DNA from: DASSUW01 sp036257565
GTDB lineage: Bacteria; Actinomycetota; Thermoleophilia; Solirubrobacterales; Solirubrobacteraceae
Reading direction: 5' to 3'
NCBI GenBank assembly: GCA_036257565.1
Contig: DATAFH010000085.1
Location: 1 to 64,000 of the forward strand
DNA: 64,000 nt
In this document: in pieces, positions 17,657-26,310 of the stretch
How the letters are laid out: every line of letters starts with the position of its first letter
Numbering within the stretch: position 1 is the first letter of the stretch
The notes under the pieces: generated by a model
Seen by the model: only the letters and a program-made list of their open reading frames with translations
What the model was told of the DNA's origin: nothing
Databases searched by the model: none
Position numbers and translations under genes: made by a program

Positions 17657-18837
17657 TGCACGACGTCGCGGTCGTCGGTGGCGGCATCGTGGGGCTGGCG
17701 ACCGCCCGCGCGCTCGCGCTGCGCGGCATGCGGGTGATCGTGCTCGAGCGGGAGCCGGCCCTCGGCGCCCACCAGACGACGCACAACAGCGGCGTCATCC
17801 ACGCCGGCCTCTACTACCAGCCCGGATCGCTGAAGGCGCGTCTCTGCGTCGAGGGCGCCGCCGCGCTGTACGAGTACTGCGAGCAGCGCGGCATCCCGGC
17901 CGTGCGCTGCGGCAAGCTCGTGGTCGCCACCCGCCCGCGCGACGTCGAGCGCCTCGACGACCTCGAGCGCCGTGCGCGAGCCAACGGCGTACCCGGGCTC
18001 GCCCGGCTCGGCCCCGATGAGCTGCGCACGGTCGAGCCTGCGGCCCGCGGCCTAGGCGCCCTGCACTCGCCGGCCACCGGCATGGTCGACTTCGGGGCGG
18101 TCGCGACCGCCTACGCCGCCGACGTCACCGAGCACGGCGGCGAGATCCGCACGGGCGCCGCCGTGCAGGCCTTGGTCGACCGTGAAGATCACGTCGAGGC
18201 GGTGCTCGACCGCGGCGCCGTCCACGCGCGCTGGGCGGTGGCCTGCGGCGGTGCGTGGTCCGACCGTCTGGCGGCACGTTCAGGCGCGCGGCCGGACGTG
18301 CGCATCGTGCCGTTCCGCGGGGCGTACCTGCGCCTCGTCCCGGAGCGCGCCGACCTCGTGCGCGGCCAGATCTACCCCGTTCCCGATCCCGCGCTGCCGT
18401 TCCTGGGCGTCCATCTCTCGCGGACGATCGGCGGCGACGTCCTGATCGGCCCGACCGCGCTGCTCGCCGGCGCCCGCGACGCCTACCGAATGGCGACGGT
18501 CAGTCGCGCGGACCTCGGCGCGACGCTGCGCTGGCCCGGCACCATGCGCCTCGTGCGCCGCTGGTGGCGCACGGGGGCGCGCGAACTCGCCCACGCGCTG
18601 AGCCGGCGCCTGCTGGTGCGGGAGGCGGCGCGCTTCGTGCCCGCCATCGGCCTGGCCGACGTGCACCCCGGCCCCACCGGCATCCGTGCGCAGGCGCTCG
18701 GACGCGATGGGGCCCTGCTCGACGACTTCCTGCTCGCCCGCACGGGGCGGGCGGTCCATGTGCTCAATGCCCCCTCGCCGGCCGCCACCGCCTCGCTCGC
18801 GATCGGGGAGCTGATCGCGAGCGAGATCGGCGGCTGA
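17656..18837 (+). CDS. lhgO: L-2-hydroxyglutarate oxidase
   Basis: 393-residue FAD enzyme of the DAO/LhgO family, which oxidises L-2-hydroxyglutarate to 2-oxoglutarate and passes electrons to the quinone pool or oxygen. VVGGGIVGLATARALALRG binds FAD. HNSGVIHAGLYYQPGSLKA is the family signature around the flavin, and VPFRGAYLRL lies in the substrate domain. The GTG start shares its G with the E1 stop (TAGTG), so the two are translationally coupled. That pairing suggests a link between 2-oxoacid oxidation and repair of a side product, but that is inference. Confidence 0.9.
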   Translation: MHDVAVVGGGIVGLATARALALRGMRVIVLEREPALGAHQTTHNSGVIHAGLYYQPGSLKARLCVEGAAALYEYCEQRGIPAVRCGKLVVATRPRDVERLDDLERRARANGVPGLARLGPDELRTVEPAARGLGALHSPATGMVDFGAVATAYAADVTEHGGEIRTGAAVQALVDREDHVEAVLDRGAVHARWAVACGGAWSDRLAARSGARPDVRIVPFRGAYLRLVPERADLVRGQIYPVPDPALPFLGVHLSRTIGGDVLIGPTALLAGARDAYRMATVSRADLGATLRWPGTMRLVRRWWRTGARELAHALSRRLLVREAARFVPAIGLADVHPGPTGIRAQALGRDGALLDDFLLARTGRAVHVLNAPSPAATASLAIGELIASEIGG

Positions 18838-18841
18838 GGGC

Positions 18842-20281
18842 TCAGGCCGGCTCGGGGAGCGCGCCGGCGGGGAGGTAGCCGGCCGGCTCCTCGGCGGGCA
18901 TCTCGGCTCCCGCGCCGAAGCGCTTCGAGATCAGCACGGCCGAGGCGACCGCGCCGATGGCCAGCAGGCCGGCGCCCGCGAACAGCGCGTCGTGCAGCCC
19001 CGACACGTAGTCCGACGCCGAGCCCTGGCCGAGCGCGGCCTCGGCCGGGATCAGCGCGCCGAGGGCGGCGACGCCAACGGCGATGCCGGCCTGGCGGGCC
19101 GTGTCGTTGACGCCCGCGGCCAGGCCGCTCTGCTCGACCGGGACGGAGCCGAGCGCGACGTTGGAGAGCGCCGGGTTGAAGAGTCCGGTGCCGATGCAGG
19201 CGGTGATGACGCCGGGCATCATGATCAGCCACGACGAGTCGGTGCTCGTGAGCGTCATGAGCGCCATGCCGGCCGCGACGAGCACCAGCCCGCCCGCGAC
19301 CATCGTGCGCGCCGGCACCTTGGCGCCCAGCTGAGCCGTGCCCGCGGAGACGACGAGCATGATCAGCGTGCCGGGCAGGTACACGAGGCCCGCCTCGATC
19401 GCCGACAGCCCGAGGATCTGCTGCAGGTACAGCGTCATGTACAGGAACACCGCGAAGAACGACGCCGAGATCGCGAACGCGGCGACCTGCGCACCCGTGA
19501 ACGTCGCGTCGCGGAACAGCCGCATCGGCAGCATCGGCTGGCGCACGCGCAGCTCGACGAGCACGAACGCGATCAGCGCGACCGCCGCGCCGGCGAGCTC
19601 GAGCACGATCAGCGTCGAGGTCCAGCCGTCCTCGTTGCCGCGCAGGAGCGCGAGCACGAGCAGCCCGAGGCCCGCGGTGAGCGTGATCTGGCCCGGCCAG
19701 TCGATGCCATGGGCGTTCGGGTCGCGCGACTCCTGGACGTAGGTCCGCGTGATCCACAGGCAGAGCAGGCCGATCGGCAGGTTGACGAGGAAGATCCACT
19801 GCCAGTCGAGGCCGCTGGTCAGCACGCCGCCGACCAACGGGCCGAGCGCGAAGGACGCGCCGATCGCCGCGCCGTACGCGGCCAGCGCGCCGGCACGCTC
19901 ACGCGCACCCGGGAAGGCGTGGGCGAGGAGCGCCAGCGAGACGGCGAACATGATCGCCGCGCCGATGCCCTGCACCGCCCGCGCGCTGTTGAGCATCACG
20001 ATGTCCTGCGCGAGACCGCAGGCCAATGAAGCGAGCGTGAAGATCGCCAGGCCGATCGTGAACAGCTTGCGGCGGCCGAGGCGATCGGCCAGCGCGCCGG
20101 CGGTCAGCACCGTGCTGGCGAGCGCGAGCGTGTAGGCGTCCACGACCCACTGCAGACCCGAGAGGCCGGTGTCGAGGTCCTCGGCGATGCGCGACAGAGC
20201 CGTGTTGACCACCGCGATGTCGAGCATCAGCATCGCGGTCGCCGCACAGACCACCGCGAGCGTCCAGCGTTGGATGTTCAT
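18842..20281 (-). CDS. MFS drug exporter, DHA2 family (14 helices)
   Basis: 479 residues with 14 hydrophobic segments, the DHA2 (EmrB/QacA) topology. LDIAVVNTALSRIAEDL in helix 1, GRRKLFTIGLAIFTLASL after the loop-2 motif, and the motif-C region GAAIGASFALGPLVGGVLT place it among proton-driven multidrug exporters. It is convergent with lhgO, four bases apart. GGAG lies just upstream of the ATG. The broken LuxR regulator upstream reads on the same strand and may once have controlled it. Confidence 0.9.
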   Translation of the reverse strand: MNIQRWTLAVVCAATAMLMLDIAVVNTALSRIAEDLDTGLSGLQWVVDAYTLALASTVLTAGALADRLGRRKLFTIGLAIFTLASLACGLAQDIVMLNSARAVQGIGAAIMFAVSLALLAHAFPGARERAGALAAYGAAIGASFALGPLVGGVLTSGLDWQWIFLVNLPIGLLCLWITRTYVQESRDPNAHGIDWPGQITLTAGLGLLVLALLRGNEDGWTSTLIVLELAGAAVALIAFVLVELRVRQPMLPMRLFRDATFTGAQVAAFAISASFFAVFLYMTLYLQQILGLSAIEAGLVYLPGTLIMLVVSAGTAQLGAKVPARTMVAGGLVLVAAGMALMTLTSTDSSWLIMMPGVITACIGTGLFNPALSNVALGSVPVEQSGLAAGVNDTARQAGIAVGVAALGALIPAEAALGQGSASDYVSGLHDALFAGAGLLAIGAVASAVLISKRFGAGAEMPAEEPAGYLPAGALPEPA

Positions 20282-20374
20282 CGAAGCTCCAGGGGAAGAG
20301 GGGAGGGGAGGATGGGCGCAGCATCCCGTCCCGGCCCCCGAGCTCGCATCAGGGAACCCCCTGATCCTGTCCCC

Positions 20375-20533
20375 TCAGCCCTGCGGGCGCACGAGGCCGC
20401 ACTCGTAGGCGAGGACGACCGCCTGCACCCGGTCGCGGAGCCCGGCTTGGCGAGGATCCGCGCCACGCAGGTCTTCACGGTGGCCTCGCCGAGGAAGAGC
20501 TCGGCGGCGACCTCGGCGTTCGACAGCCGACCC
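20375..20533 (-). pseudogene. Truncated, frameshifted LuxR-type response regulator remnant
   Basis: Only the C-terminal DNA-binding helix-turn-helix remains: RLSNAEVAAELFLGEATVKT then CVARILAK, typical of NarL/DegU regulators. After AK one base is missing; the next frame continues GLRDRVQAVVLAYECGLVRP and QG before a natural TGA at 20375-20377. The receiver domain is gone. The upstream end of the remnant meets the 61-bp repeat element directly near 20530. Confidence 0.75.
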
Positions 20534-20628
20534 TCCCGATCCAGCCGCCGTTGACGTTCGCCGGGACCGACCGCCCCGCCGACACCCTCACCCTCCCTCC
20601 CCGGGCCGCCCTTGACGCTCGCCGGAGC
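20527..20628. repeat. Two right-end modules of the 61-bp repeat
   Basis: CCAGCCGCCG followed by TTGACGTTCGCCGG (20541 on) and CCGGGCCGCC followed by CTTGACGCTCGCCGG (20601 on) lie 60 bp apart, joined by ACCGACCGCCCCGCC and ACCCTCACCCTCCCT. The same joined pair closes the array at 11.03-11.12 kb. The block fills the gap between the LuxR remnant and the 3' end of the epimerase gene. Confidence 0.75.
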
Positions 20629-20631
20629 CGC

Positions 20632-21504
20632 CTACACGAGCCCGCGCTCGCGCGCGGCCGCCACGGTGCCCGCGAGCGTCGTGGCGGCGTCGTGGCGTGG
20701 CCGCCAGCGGAGCTCCTTTCGGGCCTTGGCCGAGCTCATGAGCACAGGGACGCGGAAGGCGTTGAGCCACTGGGCCTTGGCCGGGACGAGTGGGAGGGCG
20801 GCTCCGGCGGCGGCGAGGGAGACCGTCGCGCGCGGGATCGGCACCGAGCGCCAGCCGAGCGACCGCGCGAGGTCGCGCGCCGTCAGCTCTCCCGGCCCCG
20901 CGAGGTTGTAGACCCCCGGCGGGCCGGCGCCGCGCGTGGCGGCCACCAGCGCCGCCGCCACATCGTCGTGGTGCACGAGCTGGAAGCGCGTGCCCGGATC
21001 GGGGATCACGGGAAGCGGCGAGCGCCGCACCGGCCACGGGATGCTCTCGAGCATCGCGAGCGCGTCCGGGCCGGCCACGACGCACGGCCGGAACACGTAC
21101 GCGTGGAGCCGCGAGCCGGCCACGGTCTCGAACAGCGCCGCCTCGAGCTCGGCCTTCTGCGCCGAGTAGTAGTGCTCCTCGCTTCCCCGCGCCGGCACGA
21201 CCTCCGTCAAGGGCTGCGGGTTGTCGCCGTGGAAGCCGTACGCGGCGACCGACGACGTGTAGACGAGCCGCCGCACGCGCCTCGCGTCCACCGCCGCCCG
21301 GAACACCGTGCGCGAGCCCTGCACGTTGATGCGCCGCGTCTCCTCGAGCCCGCCCATGATGATGAACGCCAGGTGGACGACGGCGTCGGCCTCCGCGACC
21401 AGCGCGTCGACCGCCCGCCGGTCGAGCACGTCGCCCTGCCGGTACTCCGTCTTGCGCAGCCCGAACGCCGCCGGGTCGAACGGCCGGCGCGCCATCCCCA
21501 GCAC
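20632..21504 (-). CDS. NAD-dependent epimerase/dehydratase-like SDR
   Basis: 290 residues from the first standard start (a GTG). An extended SDR: VVHLAFIIMGG, the Tyr-x3-Lys pair in YYSAQKAELE, and FRPCVVAGP place it in the epimerase family. The NAD motif is missing from this version but is encoded in frame just upstream (VAVTGPTGDIGRAFLRAC), within 90 bases and with no ATG, GTG or TTG before it. The real protein is therefore probably about 320 residues, starting at a non-standard codon around 21595 and overlapping the NUDIX stop. Substrate unknown. Confidence 0.82.
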   Translation of the reverse strand: MLGMARRPFDPAAFGLRKTEYRQGDVLDRRAVDALVAEADAVVHLAFIIMGGLEETRRINVQGSRTVFRAAVDARRVRRLVYTSSVAAYGFHGDNPQPLTEVVPARGSEEHYYSAQKAELEAALFETVAGSRLHAYVFRPCVVAGPDALAMLESIPWPVRRSPLPVIPDPGTRFQLVHHDDVAAALVAATRGAGPPGVYNLAGPGELTARDLARSLGWRSVPIPRATVSLAAAGAALPLVPAKAQWLNAFRVPVLMSSAKARKELRWRPRHDAATTLAGTVAAARERGLV

Positions 21505-21592
21505 GTGGCCGACGCTGCGCGCGCGGTCGCAGGCGCGCAGGAACGCGCGGCCGATGTCGCCGGTCGGCCCGGTGACCGCGACGGTGAGCGGC

Positions 21593-22171
21593 TCAGGCGC
21601 GATAGCCCGGCTCTCCCGGCATGACCACCCTTGCCACCTCCCCCTCGCGCACGACCTGCGGCGCGATCGGCACGATCTCGCGACCGTCCGCCCACTCGAG
21701 CAGCTCGTCGGCCGACACGAACGCGCGCAGCTGCTCGAGCGTCCGGATCGTCGGGAACACGAGCTCGAGCTCCCCGCGCCCGTGGGCCGCGAGCGCGTCG
21801 CGCGGCGCGTACCAGCGCAGGTCGACCGTCTCGCCGCCGTCGGGGCGCGGCGAGGCGCCGTCCGGCAGCGGCGCGAGGAAGAATAGGGTGTCGAACCGGA
21901 TCGGCACCTGCGGCGGAGTGATCCAGCGGGAGAACCCCACGAGCGCGGACGGGTCGGGGAGCCTGACGCCCGCCTCCTCGGCCACCTCCCGCACGCCCGC
22001 AGCCTGGTGGTCCTCCGAGGCGTCGAGCGCCCCGCCCGGGAACACCCACGCGCCGCCCATGAACCGCGCCTGCGGGTTGCGGCGCACGAGCAGCACCTCG
22101 AGCCGCTCCGCGCCGCCGCGGAGCACGATCACCGTGGCCGCCTGACGCGGCTCGGTCGGGCTGCCGTTCAC
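21593..22171 (-). CDS. NUDIX hydrolase
   Basis: 192 residues from GTG 22171. The Nudix box is complete: GGALDASEDHQAAGVREVAE then EAGV. NUDIX enzymes cleave nucleoside diphosphates linked to another moiety, here perhaps a CoA or nucleotide-sugar derivative; the long C-terminal part (LEQLRAFVSADELLEWADGR) resembles the subfamily related to mammalian NUDT19-like proteins. An ATG at 22198 is an alternative start but would overlap the divergent rubredoxin start, so the GTG is preferred. Lies directly before the epimerase gene on the same strand. Confidence 0.88.
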   Translation of the reverse strand: MNGSPTEPRQAATVIVLRGGAERLEVLLVRRNPQARFMGGAWVFPGGALDASEDHQAAGVREVAEEAGVRLPDPSALVGFSRWITPPQVPIRFDTLFFLAPLPDGASPRPDGGETVDLRWYAPRDALAAHGRGELELVFPTIRTLEQLRAFVSADELLEWADGREIVPIAPQVVREGEVARVVMPGEPGYRA

Positions 22172-22196
22172 GGCAGCGAGGGTACCCTCTGGATCC

Positions 22197-22376
22197 ATGA
22201 CAACGAGCACCGTGCAGAAGTGGGTCTGCCAGTCCTGTGGGTTCATCTACGACCCCGACGAGGGTGATCCGGACGGGGGCATCCCGCCCGGCACCGCGTT
22301 CGACGACATCCCGGCCGACTGGTTCTGCCCGGTGTGCGGAGCGCGCAAGGCCGACTTCGAGCCACTGGAGGACTAG
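22197..22376 (+). CDS. Rubredoxin
   Basis: 59-residue one-iron electron carrier. The four iron ligands are in CQSCGFIYDPDEGD (Cys11, Cys14) and WFCPVCGARK (Cys44, Cys47), and the spacing and the GIPPGTAFDDIPADW core are classic. It typically passes electrons to alkane hydroxylases or oxygen-detoxifying enzymes; none is adjacent. The TAG stop is in the same frame as the following membrane gene, which has no standard start close to this stop. Confidence 0.95.
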   Translation: MTTSTVQKWVCQSCGFIYDPDEGDPDGGIPPGTAFDDIPADWFCPVCGARKADFEPLED

Positions 22377-22463
22377 GCCGTCTCTTCCACCGCCGAGCCT
22401 GCCGCCGACGCGCCCGCCGCGCCCGTCGAGGCAGATCGGCGGCTGCCGCCGCTCGAGCTCCTC

Positions 22464-23933
22464 GTGTTCGCGGTCGGCATGGCGACGCTGGGAGGCGAGA
22501 TCGCGGCGGCGCGGCTCATGGCGCCGTTCTTCGGCGCGTCGACGATCGTGTGGGCGAACACGATCGCGATCGTGCTCGTGGCGCTCTCGATCGGCTACTG
22601 GTTCGGCGGGCGCATGGCCGACCGGCACCCGAGCCTGCGCGCCCTGTGCGGCACGGTGCTCATCGCCTCCGCGCTGTTCGCGCTGATCCCGTTCGTCGCC
22701 GACCCGTTCCTCTCGCTCAGCGTCGAGGCCTTCGACTCGTACTCGGTCGGCGCGTTCGCGGGCTCGCTGTTCGGCGTGCTCGTGCTCGTCGCCGTGCCGG
22801 TGCTGATGATGGGCACGGTGTCGCCGTGGGCGATCCGCCTGAAGATGCACGCCGTCGAGGACTCGGGGCAGATGGCCGGGCGCATGTACGCGATCTCGAC
22901 CGTCGGCTCGCTGCTCGGCACGTTCGCCGCCTCGCTGCTGCTGATCCCGCTCGTCGGCACGCAGCGCACGTTCCTCATCTTCGCGCTGATCACGGCCGCC
23001 GTTGCGGCACTCGGCGTGCGGCCGCGCTGGGCGCTCGTGCCCGCGGCGATCGCGGCGCTGATCGCCGTGCCGGTCGGAACGGTCAAGGACGCCGGCGACG
23101 GCCGCGTGCTGTACGAGGCGGAGACCGAGTACCAGTACGCCCGCGTGGTGGAGATGCCCGACGGCGAGCGGCGACTCGAGCTCAACGAGGGCCTGGCGAT
23201 GCACTCGGTCTACCGGCCCGACACCGTGCTCACCGACAACGTGTGGGACGGCTACCTGATCGAGCCCCTGTCCGTGCTCGACGCGCCGCCCGAGCGGATC
23301 GCGATCCTCGGCAACGGCGCCGGCACCACCGCCCGCGCGTACGCGAAGTACTTCCCCGACACGCAGATCGACGGCGTGGAGATCGACGGCGAGCTGCACG
23401 AGATCGGCAAGCGCTGGTTCGGGCTGCAGGAGCGGCCCCAACTGCAGCTCTACACGGAGGACGCACGGCCCTTCCTCCGACGCATCGACCGCCGCTACGA
23501 CGTGATCATGGTCGACGCCTACCGGCAGCCCTACATCCCCTTCTACCTGACCACCACCGAGTTCTTCGAGCTGGCCCGCGACCGCCTCACGCCGCGCGGC
23601 GTGGTGATCGTCAACGTCGGGCATCCGGAGGGCTCCGAGGAGCTGGAGAAGGTGCTGTCGGCCACGCTCGGCACGGTGTTCGGGCATGTCGCCCGGGACC
23701 CGCTCGAGGATGTCAACACGCTGCTCGTGGCCTCCGAGCGCGAGCCGACCGCCGCCAACCTGCAGCGAGCGGCGACGAGCCTGCCGGCCGACCTCCGCCC
23801 GCTCGCCCTGCAGACGGCGGCGCGGCTGGCGCCGCCGCTGCCCGGGGGCGAGGTCTACACGGATGACCACGCCCCCGTGGAATGGCTCATCGACGCCTCG
23901 ATCGTGGCCGAGGCCGCGAACGGCAACGATTAG
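22464..23933 (+). CDS. Membrane-fused spermidine synthase-like protein
   Basis: 489 residues from GTG 22464. The N-terminal half (about 1-205) has seven or so hydrophobic helices, opening GGEIAAARLMAPFFGASTIV. The C-terminal half is a SpeE-like Rossmann aminopropyl-/methyltransferase domain: IAILGNGAGTTARAY binds the nucleotide and IMVDAYRQPYIPFYLTT holds the catalytic Asp/Tyr segment. Members of this fused family are widespread and mostly uncharacterised; true spermidine synthesis is not certain. In-frame codons run back to the rubredoxin TAG (VSSTAEPAADAPAAPVEADR), so the real N-terminus may be longer, with a non-standard start. Confidence 0.85.
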   Translation: MFAVGMATLGGEIAAARLMAPFFGASTIVWANTIAIVLVALSIGYWFGGRMADRHPSLRALCGTVLIASALFALIPFVADPFLSLSVEAFDSYSVGAFAGSLFGVLVLVAVPVLMMGTVSPWAIRLKMHAVEDSGQMAGRMYAISTVGSLLGTFAASLLLIPLVGTQRTFLIFALITAAVAALGVRPRWALVPAAIAALIAVPVGTVKDAGDGRVLYEAETEYQYARVVEMPDGERRLELNEGLAMHSVYRPDTVLTDNVWDGYLIEPLSVLDAPPERIAILGNGAGTTARAYAKYFPDTQIDGVEIDGELHEIGKRWFGLQERPQLQLYTEDARPFLRRIDRRYDVIMVDAYRQPYIPFYLTTTEFFELARDRLTPRGVVIVNVGHPEGSEELEKVLSATLGTVFGHVARDPLEDVNTLLVASEREPTAANLQRAATSLPADLRPLALQTAARLAPPLPGGEVYTDDHAPVEWLIDASIVAEAANGND

Positions 23934-23981
23934 CAATGCGGCTCACTCGCGCTCGCAAGGTCGCGCGAGCGCCTTGATCGG

Positions 23982-24950
23982 CTATTGCTTGAACGGGTCG
24001 GTGTCCAGCCACTCGGACTTCACGAGCACCCACCAGTCGACCGCCGCGCGCCGCAGCACGTACTCGTACGGCAGGTAGCCGTAGCCGGCGTCGCCCCAGC
24101 CGCGGCCCCACGAGTTGCGGATGATGAACGCGCCGCGCAGCGCGGTGGAGGCGTCGCTATGGCGGATCTCCATCGCGTCGTCGTAGCCGACCGCCGCCAC
24201 CGCGTGCCCGCCGGCGACCCTGTCGGTGGTGACCGGGAACGGGATGCGGCCGCGGCCGGTGCCCTGCGCCTGGGCGATCGAGTCGTAGACCGTGAAGCCG
24301 AACATCGGCGGCAGCCCGGCGGCCACGTGCTGCTTGATCGAGGCCAGCAGGTCGGCGGGCGGGGTGCCGCCCGGGTCGAGCCGGTAGAACTTCTCGGCCT
24401 GGTAGGTCTGGCCCAGCGCGTACACGAACGCGGGCGGCTCGATGTCGAACTTCGTGACGTCGTAGGGCCAGAAGCGCTCGGGCGGCACCCCGAACAGCGT
24501 CAGCGCGCCCATGGCGCTGCGCAGCCAGGCGCCGGTGTCGCCGTTCAGGCCCAGCAGGTTGCGGGTCGCCTTGTAGACGAAGAGTCGCGAGCCGTCGAGG
24601 TGCTTGCCGAACGCGCGCCGCTGGTAGTACTCGACGATCCCGACGCCCGCCTGCGCTGTGCACGAGCCGATCGTCCGCTGGTCCTCGATCGGCGAGCACC
24701 ACTGGCGCAGGTCGACCCGCGGGGGGAGCGCCGGGTCGGTCGCGCACACCAGCTCGCCGGCCGGCACCGCGTTGAGGATCGGCGCGACCTCGTCGTGGGA
24801 GGTCGTGAAGTCGCGCACGTCCGGGAGGTCGCGCATCCAGCCCATGGCGTAGGGGACGGCGGAATCACGGATCTCCGGCGCGGCTGCGTGACCGTTGCCA
24901 ACGGCGGTCTCAGCCTCGTACGGCCCAGCCTGCTCGACGGTGGCCGACAT
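23982..24950 (-). CDS. Papain-family (C1) cysteine peptidase
   Basis: 322 residues; AGGAGG sits 5 bases before the ATG. All parts of the papain site are present: Gln91 in EDQRTIGSCTAQ with the nucleophile Cys97, His249 in AGGHAVAAVGYDD, and Asn279 in RNSWGRGWGDAGYGYLPYEY. The propeptide is short and there is no signal peptide or lipobox, so it may act in the cytoplasm. Lies downstream of bioF and the biotin carrier on the same strand. An inverted repeat upstream (24973-24993) may control it. Confidence 0.88.
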   Translation of the reverse strand: MSATVEQAGPYEAETAVGNGHAAAPEIRDSAVPYAMGWMRDLPDVRDFTTSHDEVAPILNAVPAGELVCATDPALPPRVDLRQWCSPIEDQRTIGSCTAQAGVGIVEYYQRRAFGKHLDGSRLFVYKATRNLLGLNGDTGAWLRSAMGALTLFGVPPERFWPYDVTKFDIEPPAFVYALGQTYQAEKFYRLDPGGTPPADLLASIKQHVAAGLPPMFGFTVYDSIAQAQGTGRGRIPFPVTTDRVAGGHAVAAVGYDDAMEIRHSDASTALRGAFIIRNSWGRGWGDAGYGYLPYEYVLRRAAVDWWVLVKSEWLDTDPFKQ

Positions 24951-24972
24951 GGATCCTCCTAGGGGGAGAGGG

Positions 24973-24993
24973 GGTGTAGGCCATGTCTACACC
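24973..24993. promoter_or_regulatory. Inverted repeat upstream of the C1 peptidase gene
   Basis: GGTGTAG (24973-24979) and CTACACC (24987-24993) form a 7-bp dyad around seven bases, 23 bp before the peptidase ATG. Position and size fit an operator, but no regulator is adjacent, so this is tentative. Confidence 0.4.
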
Positions 24994-25028
24994 GAACCGG
25001 TTGCCGTGCCTAGAGCGTTTTTCCTTGC

Positions 25029-26249
25029 TCACGCAGCGCGCGGCAGCTCGTCGAACTGCGCCAGCGCGACGGGACCGCCGGCGCCCGGCCGCACGCCCGC
25101 GCGCAGCGCGGCGCGGGCGAGGGCGCGTGCCGCGTCCCGCAGCTCGGCCCGCGTGTGCGACGCCATCACCGCCAGCCGTACCCGCGCGGCGCCGTCCGGC
25201 ACCCCCGGCGGCAGCACGGCCTCGGCGAACACGCCCTGCTCGAGCGCGTGGTCGACGATCCGGACGGCCGCGTCCGCCTCCCCGACCAGCAGCGGCACCA
25301 CGTGCGCGCTCGCGCCCGCCACCTCGAACCCCTCGCGCGCGAGCTCGTCGCGCAGCGTCTGGGCGTTGGCGAGCAGCTTCTCGACGCGCCGCGGCTCGGA
25401 CTCGAGCAGCTCCAGCGCCGCCATCGCGGCCGCCACGGCGAGCGGCGGCGGGGCGGTCGAGTGCAGCAGCGTCCGCGCGCTGTTGACGATGTAGCGCGCG
25501 GTCACGTGGTCGCAGCATGCGAAGCCGCCGTAGGAGCCGAGGGCCTTGCCGAGCGAGCCCGTGACAACGTCGACCTCTCCGTCGAGCCCGGCCTCCGCGA
25601 CGGCGCCCCGGCCCCCAGGCCCGAGCGTTCCGATCGCCTGCGCCTCGTCGACCAGCACGCGCACGTCGTAGCGCCGGGCGACGCGCACGATCTCCTCGAG
25701 GGGCGGCACGTCGCCGTCGAGGCCGAAGACGCCGTCGGTCGCGATCAGCGCCCCGCGGCCGTCTGCCTGGCTCAGGCCCCACGCGAGGTGGTCGGGGTCG
25801 GCGTGCCGGTACGCGAACACGTCCGCGCCGGCCAGGCGGCAGCCGTCGGCGATCGAGGCATGCGCCAGCTCGTCGTGGAACACGACCTCGCCCTTGCGCG
25901 CGAGCGCCGGGACGACGCCGAGGTTGGCGAGCGACCCCGAGCCGAAGACGACCGTCGCGTCCGCCCTCAGGAAGCGCGCGAGGCGCTCCTCGAGCCGCCG
26001 GTGCAGCGTCATCGTCCCCGATGTCATGCGGCACGCGCCGGCGCCGACGCCCCATCGCATGGCCGCGTCCGCAGCCGCCTCCCGCACCCGCGGATGGTCC
26101 GCCAAGCCGAGGCTGTTGCCCGAGCACAGCACGAGCACCGGCCGCCCGTCCAGCACCACCCGCGGCCCCTGCGGGCCGCTCACCATGCGGGTGCGGCGGT
26201 AGAGGCCGAGCTGCTTGAGCTCGTCCAGGCGGTCGTCGAGGTCCAGCAT
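25029..26249 (-). CDS. bioF: 8-amino-7-oxononanoate synthase / alpha-oxoamine synthase
   Basis: 406-residue PLP enzyme. The ATG at 26249 has AAGGAG upstream; an upstream extension of the frame looks non-coding. GSGSLANLGVVPALARKGEV, the Asp/His block FHDELAHASIADG, the VDEAQAIGTLGPGGRG motif and the PLP lysine in TGSLGKALGSYGG all match alpha-oxoamine synthases. BioF (pimeloyl thioester plus Ala) and KBL (Gly plus acetyl-CoA) are hard to tell apart; the neighbouring biotin-carrier gene favours BioF. No other bio genes are in the window. Confidence 0.87.
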   Translation of the reverse strand: MLDLDDRLDELKQLGLYRRTRMVSGPQGPRVVLDGRPVLVLCSGNSLGLADHPRVREAAADAAMRWGVGAGACRMTSGTMTLHRRLEERLARFLRADATVVFGSGSLANLGVVPALARKGEVVFHDELAHASIADGCRLAGADVFAYRHADPDHLAWGLSQADGRGALIATDGVFGLDGDVPPLEEIVRVARRYDVRVLVDEAQAIGTLGPGGRGAVAEAGLDGEVDVVTGSLGKALGSYGGFACCDHVTARYIVNSARTLLHSTAPPPLAVAAAMAALELLESEPRRVEKLLANAQTLRDELAREGFEVAGASAHVVPLLVGEADAAVRIVDHALEQGVFAEAVLPPGVPDGAARVRLAVMASHTRAELRDAARALARAALRAGVRPGAGGPVALAQFDELPRAA

Positions 26250-26310
26250 CCGCGCTCCTTGTGACTTGCCGACGCGCGGAAAGCTACGGCCGCCTCCGGA
26301 CGGCTTTGCG

